Assembly (NCBI GenBank): GCA_914767715.1
Contig: OU612068.1
Span: 27,652,001 to 27,716,000, forward strand
Length of the DNA: 64,000 bases
Direction: 5' to 3'
Source of the DNA: Membranipora membranacea
Taxonomy: Eukaryota; Bryozoa; Gymnolaemata; Cheilostomatida; Membraniporidae
Made by a program: the position numbers and the translations under genes. The notes beneath the pieces were generated by a model. That model searched no databases. It saw only the letters and a list, made by a program, of their open reading frames with translations, and was not told where the DNA came from. This document shows, one piece after another, positions 23,001-34,940 of the stretch (within the stretch, counting starts at the first letter, position 1; each line of letters opens with the position of its first letter).

Positions 23001-25997
23001 GTGGGAGGTTATATTGAGTTATAAACTTGGGCTAAACGTTAGCTAGCCATAAATTATACCATTTCTAGCCTGTGTGAAATTAACATTTGTTCCTTTTTTG
23101 CAGAGATTATGGGAGTATGTCGTAAATGAATCCAATCTAAAGGAGACATTACACAGATTAAAGGATATCTACTTACTGGGTCGTGGTGACCTATATCAAG
23201 CAATGATAGAATCAGCTGACTCTTTATTATCCTGCCCTCCAAGTCCGATGACTACACATGGTATGAATTAGTCTGAAAACTTTATTGATAACATTGAGAC
23301 CTATATGCATGGACAGTTGTATTGGGACTGTCTGCTAATATGCTCTGTTTCACTAAATCATAATGATGGAGACCCATAGAGTTAGCATATATATAGTATA
23401 TAATTCCTATATGGGGAGACCACACAAACTGTCATAAATAATCCAAAAAGACTATAAAGCATGAATACTGAAATTATGGCACGAGTTTTTCTACCGCAAT
23501 GAAAATGATAGCTGCAGGTTTGCACTTGCAGCTTTTTATAAAGTTCCCACTCATTTATCAATGTTTTTGTTGCCTTCCAGATGCTAACAGAGTATTCAAC
23601 CAGGTTATACGCAGTCTAAACATTAATGATGAGAAGTTGCAGTCATTCCGGCTATCTGTGGAGTCAGCAGCAACTAAACAAAGTGCTACCAGCGGAACAC
23701 AGAAAACAAAACAGAACGGCTGGAATATAATGTCTATCAACTATAAGCCAGACTGGCCCCTGCATGTGTTTTTCACATCTTTAGCTCTGGAAAGGTGAGC
23801 ATGGTTAAACCTAAATATTATTTAGTGTCATCAGCCAATGGCATCAGCGTATGACAAAGTGTTAGTGTAATATAATGTATCAGAAGAGGGCAAGGACAAA
23901 AAACTTAGCGTATCGTATCTTAGCCTTGCTTGATTGTTATAAGTCACAAGGCATCCTCATGCTTTGTTGTTATTGACAATTTGTCGAATTGTTTCCTATT
24001 TCAGGTATAACTGCATATTCAAGTTCTTACTGGCAGTGAAGAGAGTTCATGTATCTCTGCATCAGGCATGGAAGCATCAGATGTGTCGCTGGGCATCTCA
24101 GCCCGCTGACGACGGGCAGCAGGCTCTACTTTATCAGATCAGGAATCACATGCAGTTCTTAGTCGATAATCTACAAACCTACTTACAGGTAAAATGCTCT
24201 CTCACCTTACTGTTGGGACTGCATGTATGGGCGATGTATTTGTTTTCCCTTACTGGTTGCTTTCTTGTGTACGCTGTGTATTGTGATACACGATCCTATG
24301 TAGCGATTTCATAATGATATTTATAGGGTTTATATGGTGCTACCATGGCATGAGCGGTTAGCATCAAAGACACTGAATCGGGAGATCTGAGCACAATTCT
24401 CAACCACAGCAGATCATTTTCGAGTTTCAGCACAATCAGCAAGATCATTCACATCATGGGATTCATTCAAATTCAGAGTGGACAGCTTCATTCAAAGCAC
24501 CAATTCAAATCATTGAGAATATCGTGATATAATACTTATATGGTTGAATCTAATAAGTGAATGTATAGTTATACATTTGCATACATGTTATATTTATATT
24601 GATGTAATGATTGATGATGATTTGTCTCTACAGGTTGATGTAATAGAATCACAGTTCTATGAGATGTTAGATAAGATAGATGAGTCGAAGGATTTTGAGA
24701 TTATCAGATCTACACATGAGACTTTCCTCGCTAATCTTCTCTCTCAGGTAATACAGGTCACATTGAGGATCATCAGCTATATACATTAGTTTGATAGGGG
24801 TGATATATCATAAGAATGAGTGGCGCTTTTTAATGAAAATTATCACTATCATGTCGCTCATAATCATCGCTCATATTGTTTTTAATTAGACAAAATCCCA
24901 AATTGTTCACCCAAAATTTATATTGTTCCATCAATGTGTTAGCGATTTGGAGCCCTGGCTAGGTCTGCCCCCCCCCCCCCCAATAATATATTCTGACCTA
25001 GCCTCTATTATTTGATTGCTGAATTTGACTGTATTTTTAATTCTTTATGTTGAAAAATTTTTTATTTTTTATTTCAGTACATTGCTTTTTTTATTGTTTA
25101 TGTTGACAGTGTTTCTTGTTGAATGTACCAGTGAATCACTGCTTGACATGTATACTGGAAGGTTGTACCTCATTCTGTGCCTTACTGAACTCTTGTGAAG
25201 GTACATTAGCTGTCGATCAGCTTGAGCATTGTAAGACACTACAAGCGGTAAGTACACCAACAACCACAAGCCACTTACCTCCTGTGTTTATGTCACTGAA
25301 AAGTGCCCAGTATTATATCATAGATAGCCTGGATAGCCCTTTTCTCATAGTGCTGGTTTTATCTCGTGCAAAATGAGTGCATTCTTTTCTATATCAATAG
25401 TCAGTCCTCGAACTGAGTTGGTGACATCCCTTAAATATTGATAAGAGTTAGCAAATTTACCACAAGCCGAATAGCTAAATTTAAAATGGTTGGCCTTTAT
25501 TTTGTATCCATTATGTCAAAACAATGAGAATATTGTGCCAGAGACCTGGTTTGTGGGTGCACTTTGTTTCACACCATAATTCGTTTGTATCTCAGCTTTT
25601 GAAAATATTGAAAATGAACACAGTTTTTTGGATGTTCATGAAGTCCTCTTTTCTATCCGAATGGAAATGAGTGAACTCATCAGAATAATGACTAGGTAAA
25701 TTATTAGCTAAATGTCATCTGTATCCACCAATATCTGTTAACCATCTGCTCTTTAATCTTCCTCCTATGATGACCTCACTGATAATTCAGCAGGAAGGGG
25801 TGTACCTATCTGCGGTTATATGTGAGCAACTTATCTATTATTTGTCAAAATTTTAGATGTTCCAGAAACAGACGTTGCTGTTGTTTAAAATTCTGACGAG
25901 CTCTAAGACTCATCAGAGGAACCCATATTTAGTGCAGCTTTTGCTTCGGATTGATTTTAACAAGTACTTCAGCTCAGCCGGCCAGCAGCTTGGCTAA
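20044..25997 (+). CDS. TUBGCP4: gamma-tubulin complex component 4 (GCP4)
   Basis: Thirteen exons: 20044-20118, 20318-20444, 20740-20948, 21247-21326, 21654-21849, 22126-22291, 22600-22724, 23104-23260, 23581-23794, 24005-24188, 24634-24747, 25110-25247, 25857-25997. Phases join cleanly to 641 residues (human 667). The start MLHELLLALNGHIGG matches the GCP4 N-terminus. Other landmarks are VMYKQLSSWLLHG, ELGIGGVSGQQL, MLPSYMPTRILHKIVFIGES, YLLGRGDLYQAMI and the C-terminal LLRIDFNKYFSSAG. The GRIP1 half makes lateral spoke contacts and the GRIP2 half binds gamma-tubulin. GCP4 is a core subunit of the gamma-tubulin ring complex that nucleates microtubules at the centrosome. No lesion is seen. Confidence 0.95.
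24968..24982. repeat. homopolymer C tract
   Basis: About 14 consecutive C in TUBGCP4 intron 11. Confidence 0.8.
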
Positions 25998-28661
25998 TGT
26001 ACTGATGTGATCAATCATCAGACATTACCATTGGAGACTTCTTGTTCCGTTGTTTTTGTTTGATTAGTGTGTCATGGCCTACTTATTTTGTGGCCTTTTT
26101 TTCATTGCTTCATCTGAATTCTACACTAGCCTGTAAACTTGTATATAATGGTGTCAATTTGTGAATATGTCCTGCCTTATTCAAGTAAGGCCAACACTTT
26201 GTACTCGAAGTAACGAATATTCACCTCTAAGTTTTTGTGATATTTGCCCTTTGACCGTTACTGTCAACATTTAAATTTTAAGTATTTGTGGTGAGTGCGG
26301 ATATCATTGATATGAATAAAAATGGATCTGAGGGCACTATATAGCCTGTCAGAACCTGGTGGATAAAGCCGTGGTGTGCAAAGTCATGTGCTCTTTTTTT
26401 ACATTGTTTATTATAGGTCAAGTGTAATCACAGAGTAGGTTGTCCAAACTCAATTGACCAATAAGAGAACTGGCTCAGAAATCGCTAGTATTATCAAATC
26501 TTGTCTTCTCTCTTTGTAAGTAAAGACAATTCCTTAATATATTTCAAAATATTTGACTTTACATGGACCTTACTAGTTGAGAGTGACTAAAAGTTAGCTA
26601 GCGCTAATTTTTGAGATAGCTGAGATGGGAGTTAATGTGATGTACTAAGGTTGAATTACAGTTAGCTAGCCATAAATTTTGTTATCTTTAGACTGTGAGT
26701 AAAGACAAACGCTTCATTTTGCAAATTCTTTCTTCTCTAGCATAAATTTTCATAGTGACGGACTGTTAAAGCAACTGGTTAAAGTAACCATATTTAATTT
26801 ATCAGTGAATAAGAGTCACATTTCTATCGCTTCTGGTGACTGACGCAATGTGACTGGACAAACCATAATAAGTCTCTAATTCAACAAGCTATTAGAATCA
26901 GTGGATGTCTTTGTGTTAGTAATTAGATTGCAAATTGAACTTTTTCTGATATACGCAATCTCAGATGATGGCATAGAAAATAAGATACTTTGATCTTTAA
27001 AACATTGCTCAATGGCTCTTCACTGTTGCTTGGCAGGCAGGAGGGCAGAACCTCTTCCCTTACTCTAGTCTACCGCTGTGGTACTTTGGCTGAGTATTGA
27101 CTTCAAGACAACAGATATTCATATTAATTAACTTTCGCCTGATATATTGTGGTGGCGTATGGTGACATGTGGTAGGTGTTGTACATAAACTGCAACTGAA
27201 AAATCCTATACTATAAGACATACTGACACCCTGTGTGAAACTTAGCGTATTTATTTTCAGGCATAGAGACTTGAGCTGCTGAGGTGCAGATGCAAATTAG
27301 GTACGAATTCCTTTCCAACTCTACTGTACCTTCCTGGAGTCTCTTGTGAAAAATCTGTGCTTTACTCATTAAGCTACGGCATTATATCCATCATTTATTT
27401 TTAACTATAATTTCGGATTCACTATTTTTCCCATTTAAAAGTTTGTATATTTTCTGTTCCTGCCAAAAAAAATCATCAGGTAAAACCATAGACTTAATTA
27501 TAACTAAGTTTATAGGTAAATCAGAATCAACATGAAATGGATCACATAGAGTTGGTTTTAAATGAAAAATTTATGTAATTATTTTAGAGTAATATTACTA
27601 AGTTGAGGGACGAAAAACAGTAATACAGGCTGTGGTGGACTGATACCTTGGTTGCTCAGAAATAAAGCAAAGGTTATTATTGTGATAAAACTGCTTCGAA
27701 TTTTATGTATTCAGAGTTGTCATCAAACGGACATTAACATTTTTAATTAGCCTCTGATTCAAATATATTTGATAGATTTTAAATTGCATTCACCTTCATT
27801 ACTGATAAAACTGCAGTTTAAAGCTCAGCTGTGAATTGGCTAAGTTCGAAGAACGAAGAGGGAGTTCATTGGTAGTAAAGTTGTTAAAATCGGTCATGAA
27901 AAATGGAAAGATTTTGTATGCTTTTGTGTACGACATTTCTTTGGTCTAGAAAGAGTGTTGTTTTTAGAGAAAACATCATGAACGCTGAGATCATGTCATG
28001 TCTTGAACTTCCAAACCCAGCAGCTTTTACTTCCACATTTAGAACAGTGCAGTGACCTTTAAATACATGCACAAGTTCAATGGTTGTTTATTATAATGAA
28101 GGATGAACTCCTTGATGTGATTTCATTAAAAATTACCAATCAATAAGTTCTCTCCCTAGAGAATATTCTATAGGATTACATTCACTTGCGAAATCTTTGT
28201 GTTGCTATTTACATCTAACGAGATATCCCTGGAGAATTAATCATGTGGTGGGTACACATTGGCTCAATGCTAAATATCAGCTCTTTTGTCCAGGCTTGAT
28301 AATGAACAACCTGATCGTAGTCCTCAATGGTCATTGATCGAGGTTTGAACCTGGCACTAATGTATCGAACAAAGAAAAGTCAAAAGTCAAAACCATTTCT
28401 CAGTGCTGTTCATCTGGTTAATAACATAGAGAGATGATTACTTTGTTTTTCATAATAGGACTACATATGACACATAATTACTGATTTGAGTAGAGAAGAA
28501 CTTCATCTCGCGTTTCAGAAACAAAATGAATGGATCTGATAGGTCAAATAGCCTGAGATGCAAAATCTCAGTCTTAGTCAGCAGCTGGTTCTCCGTGAAG
28601 AAGTCCAGGATCAAGCTCCAAGAATTGGTTTATCTTTTGAAAAATTAAAAAGAATACAAGC
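25998..28661. other. intergenic spacer after TUBGCP4
   Basis: An AATAAA at 26315-26320, about 320 bp past the stop, is a plausible poly(A) signal for TUBGCP4. Words such as GTTAGCTAGCCATAAATT at about 26662 also occur in TUBGCP4 intron 7 (about 23038), so a dispersed repeat is present. An AATGAACTCCCTCTTC terminus lies at 27852-27873. No coding exon is seen. Confidence 0.5.
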
Positions 28662-28733
28662 ATGACTAATACATTGGACATACTTGTGACTGCTATATCC
28701 CCTTCTTTCTTATTTAGGGTGCACCTATCACAG
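28662..28733 (+). other. orphan signal-peptide first exon of the lectin family
   Basis: ATG at 28662 opens a 24-codon hydrophobic leader (MTNTLDILVTAISPSFLFRV start) ending in CAG before a GTATAC donor. Length and phase are identical to the lectin first exon at 29571-29642, and the upstream 150 bp is also similar. No second exon follows before 29571. It could splice to 29913 as an alternative first exon of the intact lectin, or be a relic of a third copy. Confidence 0.5.
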
Positions 28734-29570
28734 GTATACTATACAATGATAATCACAATTGTGATAATAACAATTATTTTTTTAGATATTTGAAATTTAT
28801 CCTATTTGATTTATTTTTATGTAATTTTTAGTAATTTAATCAGTTGTTAGGTATTCTTGCTACAGTAAATGAGGAAATAACCTGACCAAAAAAATAGTAA
28901 CTTGAACATCAAACCAAGTGATTCAAGTATATAATGATTGCTTCCCCAATTTAAAACTGTTCGCGATTCTTCAAAATCAATACCAAGGCAGCAAAAAGTT
29001 TGGGAAGAGAAGATTAATTTACTACATAGTCATGTCATTTATTCAAACACCATCGTGGTTTCGAATACAATAATGCTGTATATGTAGGGTGCTTTTGATA
29101 AAACATCTTTCTCATGAGAGATGAGCAAAAATTATTCTGATGAACAAAGCGATCTGATATTTGAATAGGAGAAGGTCTCAAGATAATTATACATAAGAAA
29201 AAAAAGCAGCGCAGAACATGCTTTGATCTATGGCAGATGACAGTGTAAAGTATTTTAAATTCACACTTTGGATATATATGGACTTAGGTTAGCAATCTCA
29301 AAGCTCTGAATATATGTATTATATGACACCATTAGGTGTTTTTAATTATATTTGTGTGATTACTATCCCCAATGGTGCTTCTTGTTTTTTTTAGGATTGT
29401 TGAGGTCTCATGAAAAATTCATGAACTTGTAAGTTCAAATAACTTCAGAAGCGACACCCAAATACCCATTCAGCAACCGGCTCTACATGAAGAAGCTCTG
29501 AATTGATTGTTACAACTTAAATTCCAGGAATTGATTCATCATTTCTAAATATTAAGAAAAATATACAAGC

Positions 29571-31451
29571 ATGGCTCCCGAACTCAGCTTACTGCTTAGC
29601 GCTATATCCAGTTCATTCTTACTTACATTCTACCCATTTCAGGTATAGTACAGCTTATTTAGATAAATACTTATTAATTTAAGTTGCATACTACTTATTA
29701 TTTGCAAGAGATTAAAAATTGAAAAAAAAAAAAGATTTCATAATTCCCAAAACTCTCTTTCACTATCCTACACTATAACTTTTTTGCACACATTTAAATC
29801 CATTTGCAATTAAATTTTCGCTTGCCGTAGGCCAAATGCCATTTAGCTTCCTGTTCTCTTAATACTAGCTATAATTTTCAAGATGAAGTTTCCATAATCT
29901 ATATAAATCTAGGCGGCGGAGCTTACAGAGAAATTCCAGAAGTACCCTGTCACAGATTACTCATTATTGAGCGGTGATACTGACTTCGCTGTGGGAGTAC
30001 ATACCTCAACAATATCATGGTGTGGAGTTATCTGTGTGCAGAGATTGGGAGACTCGTGTAAATCTTTTGCTTTCAGTGTACTAACAAAGAGATGTTTGAT
30101 GTCCTCTCACCCTGTGTCATATCCCTGTGATAATACTCTCCTCACAGCCGACTATCATTTATACTCAACAGGTAGGGCTTGTACTCAAGTTCAGATGGTC
30201 GGATGTTCAGATTGATCTTCAGAATGATAGACCTGTCACAAGACCTATATATTAGTCTTAGAAGCTTGTGAAATCATTATAAATCATTTTTTACTGCAAG
30301 AGACTAAAAAGTAAACAAAAAGAGAGAATTTTTGGGGCTTTGCAGATGGATTATTCAAAATCATTACTGCAGTTCTTTATTAATAACGAAGGGGTTCCTT
30401 GCTCAATAATTTGGAGGTTGGTTGACAGGCTCTGCTCACAGCGGCAATAGTGATTACATAACATTACAGTCAAAAATTATTGGTGCAGTTGAAGCTTAAT
30501 TTTGCTGATTATGATTATAATTACAAAACACTAAAATTTATTTTGCACATTATTGGCATAAATTTCATTCGATGAGAATGTTTTTCAAAATCTGTCATCA
30601 AAGAAAAAGGGAGAGGAAAATAAAAAATTTCAAGCTGAATAAAAATGTATCCATAAAAAATAACGTTTGAATGATTGTACATGAATTATGAATTAAATTT
30701 GGATGATTTGGATATTAAACAGAAGAAAGCTGCAGCTGTGACTATAAATACAACCCCGTGTCTAAGACATGTGTGCGTCTGTACTCTGAGGCTAAAAACT
30801 GGGCTGACGCAGTTGGCCACTGCAGAAGTAAAGGTGAAAGTATTCTGATCTTACCCACACACGAAGACGCTCTATGGTTTGAACAGATGATGAATGATCC
30901 AGGTATGAATCAAGTTTAATCCACTTGGCCAGCGTGGAATTGCCCCCCCCCCTGTCTAGTTGGTGAATTCTGTTGACCTGGTGCTAGTCATGTTAATGAG
31001 ATGATGGGCTCCCTCACAGTTATCTATTCACTTCCTGACCAAGTGTAAAGCATGATTGTGGACAAAATTAAATCAAAGCCTAGACAAAGTGAAAATAACT
31101 TTTTGCTTACAAAATCTATGCATCAGCTCCTGTATATTGTTCTTGGTCCGTTACGTGGAGCTAATATGGACTTTGGCATCATTATGCAATTATGAATATA
31201 CATTGTACTGTCAGTTTCTGATTCCAGCTTGGCAGCGCAATGCTTGGATAGGTGGATGGAAGACAGGTACAGCTACATGGGAATGGCGTGGTAGACTCAC
31301 TGTGGGTCTTAATTATACTGATTTCTTCAATATCTACGATACCACCTCATCAGAAGAAGAATGTATGATTCTGTGGAGTCAACCAAGTTTTGGTGATCAA
31401 TGGTGTCACGATCAATATCACCATTTCTGTGAGACAGCTCCCAGAGATTAG
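29571..31451 (+). CDS. secreted PAN/apple-like + C-type lectin-like domain protein
   Basis: Four exons: 29571-29642, 29913-30171, 30723-30902, 31228-31451, about 244 residues. Exon 1 is a signal peptide (MAPELSLLLSAISSSFLLTF). Exon 2 (residues about 25-110) looks PAN/apple-like: ISWCGVICVQRLGDSCKSFA then a KRC and a further Cys. Exons 3-4 form a C-type lectin-like domain: CSCDYKYNP, CVRLYSEAKNWADAVGHCRS, a WIGG motif and QWCHDQYHHFC at the end. The usual sugar-specifying EPN or QPD triplet is absent (YDTTSSEEEC occupies that place) and WND is replaced by GDQWC. So calcium-dependent sugar binding is doubtful and a non-canonical ligand is possible. It is a member of a local tandem duplication; its sister at 33243 is broken. 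Confidence 0.8.
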
Positions 31452-32395
31452 CCAACGGGGGGCTGTCGATGCTAATCTTCTACTCTTCTACTCTAGTGTC
31501 ATGCTAACGTAATATATCTTACAACTCTGGTCATTATGCGATCGACAGACTTTTACCCATTTATTCATTTGCAGATCGCAATTCTCACAAGCTTGAGTGT
31601 GCACATCTTCATAATATTATTTTGTTACGTTGTTATGTTGACAAACAAAAGTTAAGGACTTGTATGCCAAGCTGGCTGACATGTTTGGAAATGTTTACAA
31701 AATTTACCAAATATTATTTTCTGTTATTCTGATGATACAGTGATCTATTTAAACTATATATAGCAATATTCATTTTCTATATATCATTAACTTCTTCTCT
31801 AAATTTTCCCCTGAAAAAGTGTATTTTGATATTTAGTAGGAATATAGACATTGTCAATAATTAAATCAGTCTTTTTAGCTGTATGCTGTTCTCTTCCTTG
31901 TTAGTTACTACCATACACTTTTTGTTAATGATTTCAAAGTTGCAACTAGGCAAAAACCTGACAAATTTAAACATATTTGAGCACCTCCACAGTCCACAGT
32001 TGAACTCTTACAAGTATGTCTGCTATATATTGTTTGTATATATTGGGCTACCTTTTTTCTGTACATCTTAGTTTGGTGGTAGTCAGACGTTGTGGTGTCT
32101 ATCAAGGAGAAAACAAAGTCTCCCTTAAGACAGCTGGGTTTACTGATGTATACATACATGTTTATGTATACATACTTGTTTATGTATACATACAATGCAC
32201 AAGACACTGAGGAAGGGAAGAAAATATTTTAAAACACAACTTTATTCATAAATGCTGGGAGTTGTGCCTTCACATAGCGATGCCAGACAACTTCTATTAA
32301 TTTATTCCATTTATTTATTTTGAAATTGAGGTTAGCATGCATGACATCACTGTTCTAATAGTCTGATAGCAAACCTTGCACTAACCATGGCAAAC
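31452..32395. other. lectin 3' flank and remnant of hydrolase 3' UTR
   Basis: No coding exon. 32043-32110 (CTTTTTTCTGTACATC, then CTATCAAGGAG) is repeated at 36549-36610. 32240-32300 (TTTATTCATAAATGCTGGGA) is repeated at 36723-36785, which is the 3' UTR end of the intact hydrolase. The stretch is therefore the left copy of the duplicated block. Confidence 0.6.
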
Positions 32396-32399
32396 CTTG

Positions 32400-32619
32400 C
32401 ACCACAATGTTTTTTGGGATAACGCTGCACCAGCCTGACTGAGTTTGATAGCACAAGCAACACTACATACTTTAATACATGATGTATAAGAGTCTGAGAA
32501 ATAATCCAGACATATTTCTTACTTGTATTATTCCTGTAGTTGGTTTTCCTACAGAGCCATCTGCATGTTGCATTCTGCAGGTTAGACCCATATATGAGGA
32601 ACAGCTCCAATTTAGCCAT
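32400..32619 (-). pseudogene. gamma-glutamyl hydrolase exon 1 relic
   Basis: From 32619 downward the minus strand reads ATGGCTAAATTGGAGCTGTT, a close relative of the intact GGH first exon at 39282 (ATGGCTAATCTAGAGTTGTT). The match runs through AAAACCAACTAYAGGAATA and into intron 1 (TATTAAAGTATGTAGTGTTG is shared). Indels break the frame, and exons 2 and 3 with their catalytic Cys and His are missing before the shared 3' UTR sequence at 32240. Confidence 0.75.
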
Positions 32620-33815
32620 TTCCACATCTAAGATACATGTTAGCTGGCGGGTAACAGTATAAAAATCCCTATACAAAAGACTTTGAAAAGCATATTTATC
32701 ACCACTCCATTTCCTAAGCTTAATCTCGCAGTATTTTGAATAAGTGTTTACCCCTTTGTGATACACAAGAGGATTTATCAAAATATGCATCCATTACACA
32801 GTCATTACATTGTGATTGACCATTAATGAGGTGTAGTGATTGACCTTCAGATACTATATAGGACAAAAACAATAATGCTGAAAATGTAGGGTGCCCATTA
32901 TAAAAAGACTTTCTCATGTATGATGATTTCAAGTTTTTCAGTTGCATGTCTGAATAGGAGCAAGTCCCAAGATACCAAGATATATGTTATCCAGTAAAAA
33001 ACATGCAGTGTCAAACACTTAAAATATCTCTGTGTGATATATACTGCAGTATGCGTACAACAGGTATCCCCAATGGTGCATCTTGTTATTTTTTGTAATA
33101 CTCTTGTCTGATGAAAAAATCATGAATTTCACCAAGATTTCAGAGAGCAACTGGTTCTCCATGGAGAAGCTCTGAATTAATTGATGTCAGTTAAATTCAA
33201 GGAGCTGATTTATTCTTTATATTATTAAGAAAACATACAACCATGTCTCCGATCCTCTACGTACTTACTGGTACAATCAGCTCATTCTTACTTACTTTGT
33301 ATCTATCTCAGGTATATTATAGATTTTTAGATAATAACACTATTTACTTTTTAATAGGACACAAGAGAAGATTTCTTCTTCTCTACTCTAGCCACCAGTT
33401 TTTTCCATGTATACCTTAATCCATATGTTTCCAAGTTAACACTAGGCCTATTGAGAATTGTCAAATTAGTTATTTCTTATTGCTAAAGGCTAAATTAGTT
33501 CGGTCCCCTGTTCACTTAAATACTAGCTTTACCTACCTTATAATCATAGAATTTCTATTATCTTTATAAATCCAGGCAGACGAGCCTGGAAAGAAATTCC
33601 AGAAGTACCCGGTCACAGATCACTCATTATTGAGAAGTGATACTGATTTTGCTGTGGGACTGCATACACCAACAATCTCATGGTGTAGATTTATTTGTGT
33701 ACAGAGATTGGGAGACTCGTGTAAATCTTTTGCTTTCAGTGAACTAACTAAGAGATGTTTGATGTCCTCTAACCCTGTGTCATATCCCTTCTTCTGACAG
33801 CCGACTATCATTTAT

Positions 33816-33868
33816 ACTCGACAGGTAGGGCTTGTACTCGACAGGTAGGGCTTGTACTCGACAGGTTG
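33816..33868. repeat. 20-bp triplication over a splice donor
   Basis: TACTCGACAGGTAGGGCTTG occurs twice in full and a third time as TACTCGACAGGTTGTG. Each unit carries a CAGGT donor. In the intact sister gene the sequence occurs once. Confidence 0.8.
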
Positions 33869-33899
33869 TGCGCAGTTCATATATTCGTAAGTACTCATA

Positions 33900-34940
33900 G
33901 GTTTTATCGGGTTAACCTAGAACAAGGTTGGCCCATTCCCAAGTGATAAAGTCAGTTTCGTTATACCTAGCAAAAGAGCAGTAGCATGAGGAAAAAGTCG
34001 ACACTAACAACTATGATATATACTCCAACACTGATGGGCATATTCACCAAGGTAAAAGATGAAGATGCTGATCGCCAAAATGCAAACCAAACTGTTATCA
34101 TTACACTGTCTGTTACATCAGTCATCAACTGTTTTTCAATCTGAAATGCTTGCAATAGCCACTGCTGCTGCTATGCTTTTGCAACATGATTGTAAAAAGC
34201 TTTGTATTATATCTGATAGCATGCCAATGTCTCGACCAACTTCAAAATCCAGCAATAAGAACCAAGACCAAACTAAACTGATTGAATGAAAAGTATAAAC
34301 CAACTGGCCCAAACTAACCATCTAGACCTCTTATGGGTGCCTGGACACACAGGTATCCAGGTTAATGAACAGACTGATTGACTCGCTAACATTGGTGCAG
34401 CGCTTGAACAATGTCCCTCCAATTCCTTTAAGCCACATAAAAGCCCAAACAGATGCATTCAACTGGCTCCGAACCCAAAAATGTAAGGACACTAAAAAAT
34501 TTTTGCTCACCCTAAATATGAAGAGCCTTTCAAAATTACCATATCTACGCAAACCACTTATTTCATACACAATCAACACAATCACGGGCCATGGAAAGTT
34601 CAGGTCTCACCTGACTAAGTTAAGAGAATCGGATGAGCCCTAATGACCTGGTTTTGGTGCAAACCTGGATGAGCACATTCACTATGTTTACCATTGTCCC
34701 AAATACAATCACATAAGTCATTTTCTAAAAACCACTCACACCTCTGGATAAGCCAACTGTCATCCAGAAAACCAAAATACTCATCAAGGTTCCAGATCTT
34801 GTTGACTTTATTTGTCAGTCATGCAAGTTTGATAACCATTATATGCAAGAGAAAAGTTGCTTTCCGGGGCCTTTAAGTACTATGGGTACCTATACCTGTA
34901 CATTTTGTGTTATCCCCCATTGAAAACAAGACCAGGTCCA
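33900..34940 (+). mobile_element. decayed non-LTR retrotransposon 3' fragment (RNase H region)
   Basis: Broken frames read VFQSEMLAIATAAAMLLQ, then LLWVPGHTGIQVNEQTD, then INTITGHGKFRSHLTKLRES and DEHIHYVYHCPKYNH. This order (RNase H core, WVPGHTGI..NE.AD motif, ITGHG..R.HL, then a DE.IHH..YHCP zinc-like end) is typical of the C-terminus of LINE pol proteins of the RNase H-bearing groups. Stops and shifts are frequent and no reverse transcriptase is present. It accounts for the extra length of the second intron of the lectin pseudogene. Boundaries are approximate. Confidence 0.75.

Noticed and set aside
32347-32790. 147-codon minus-strand frame as a functional gene
   Set aside because: Its interior matches GGH exon 1 and intron 1 with frame-breaking changes and the rest reads through former intron, so it is a relic.
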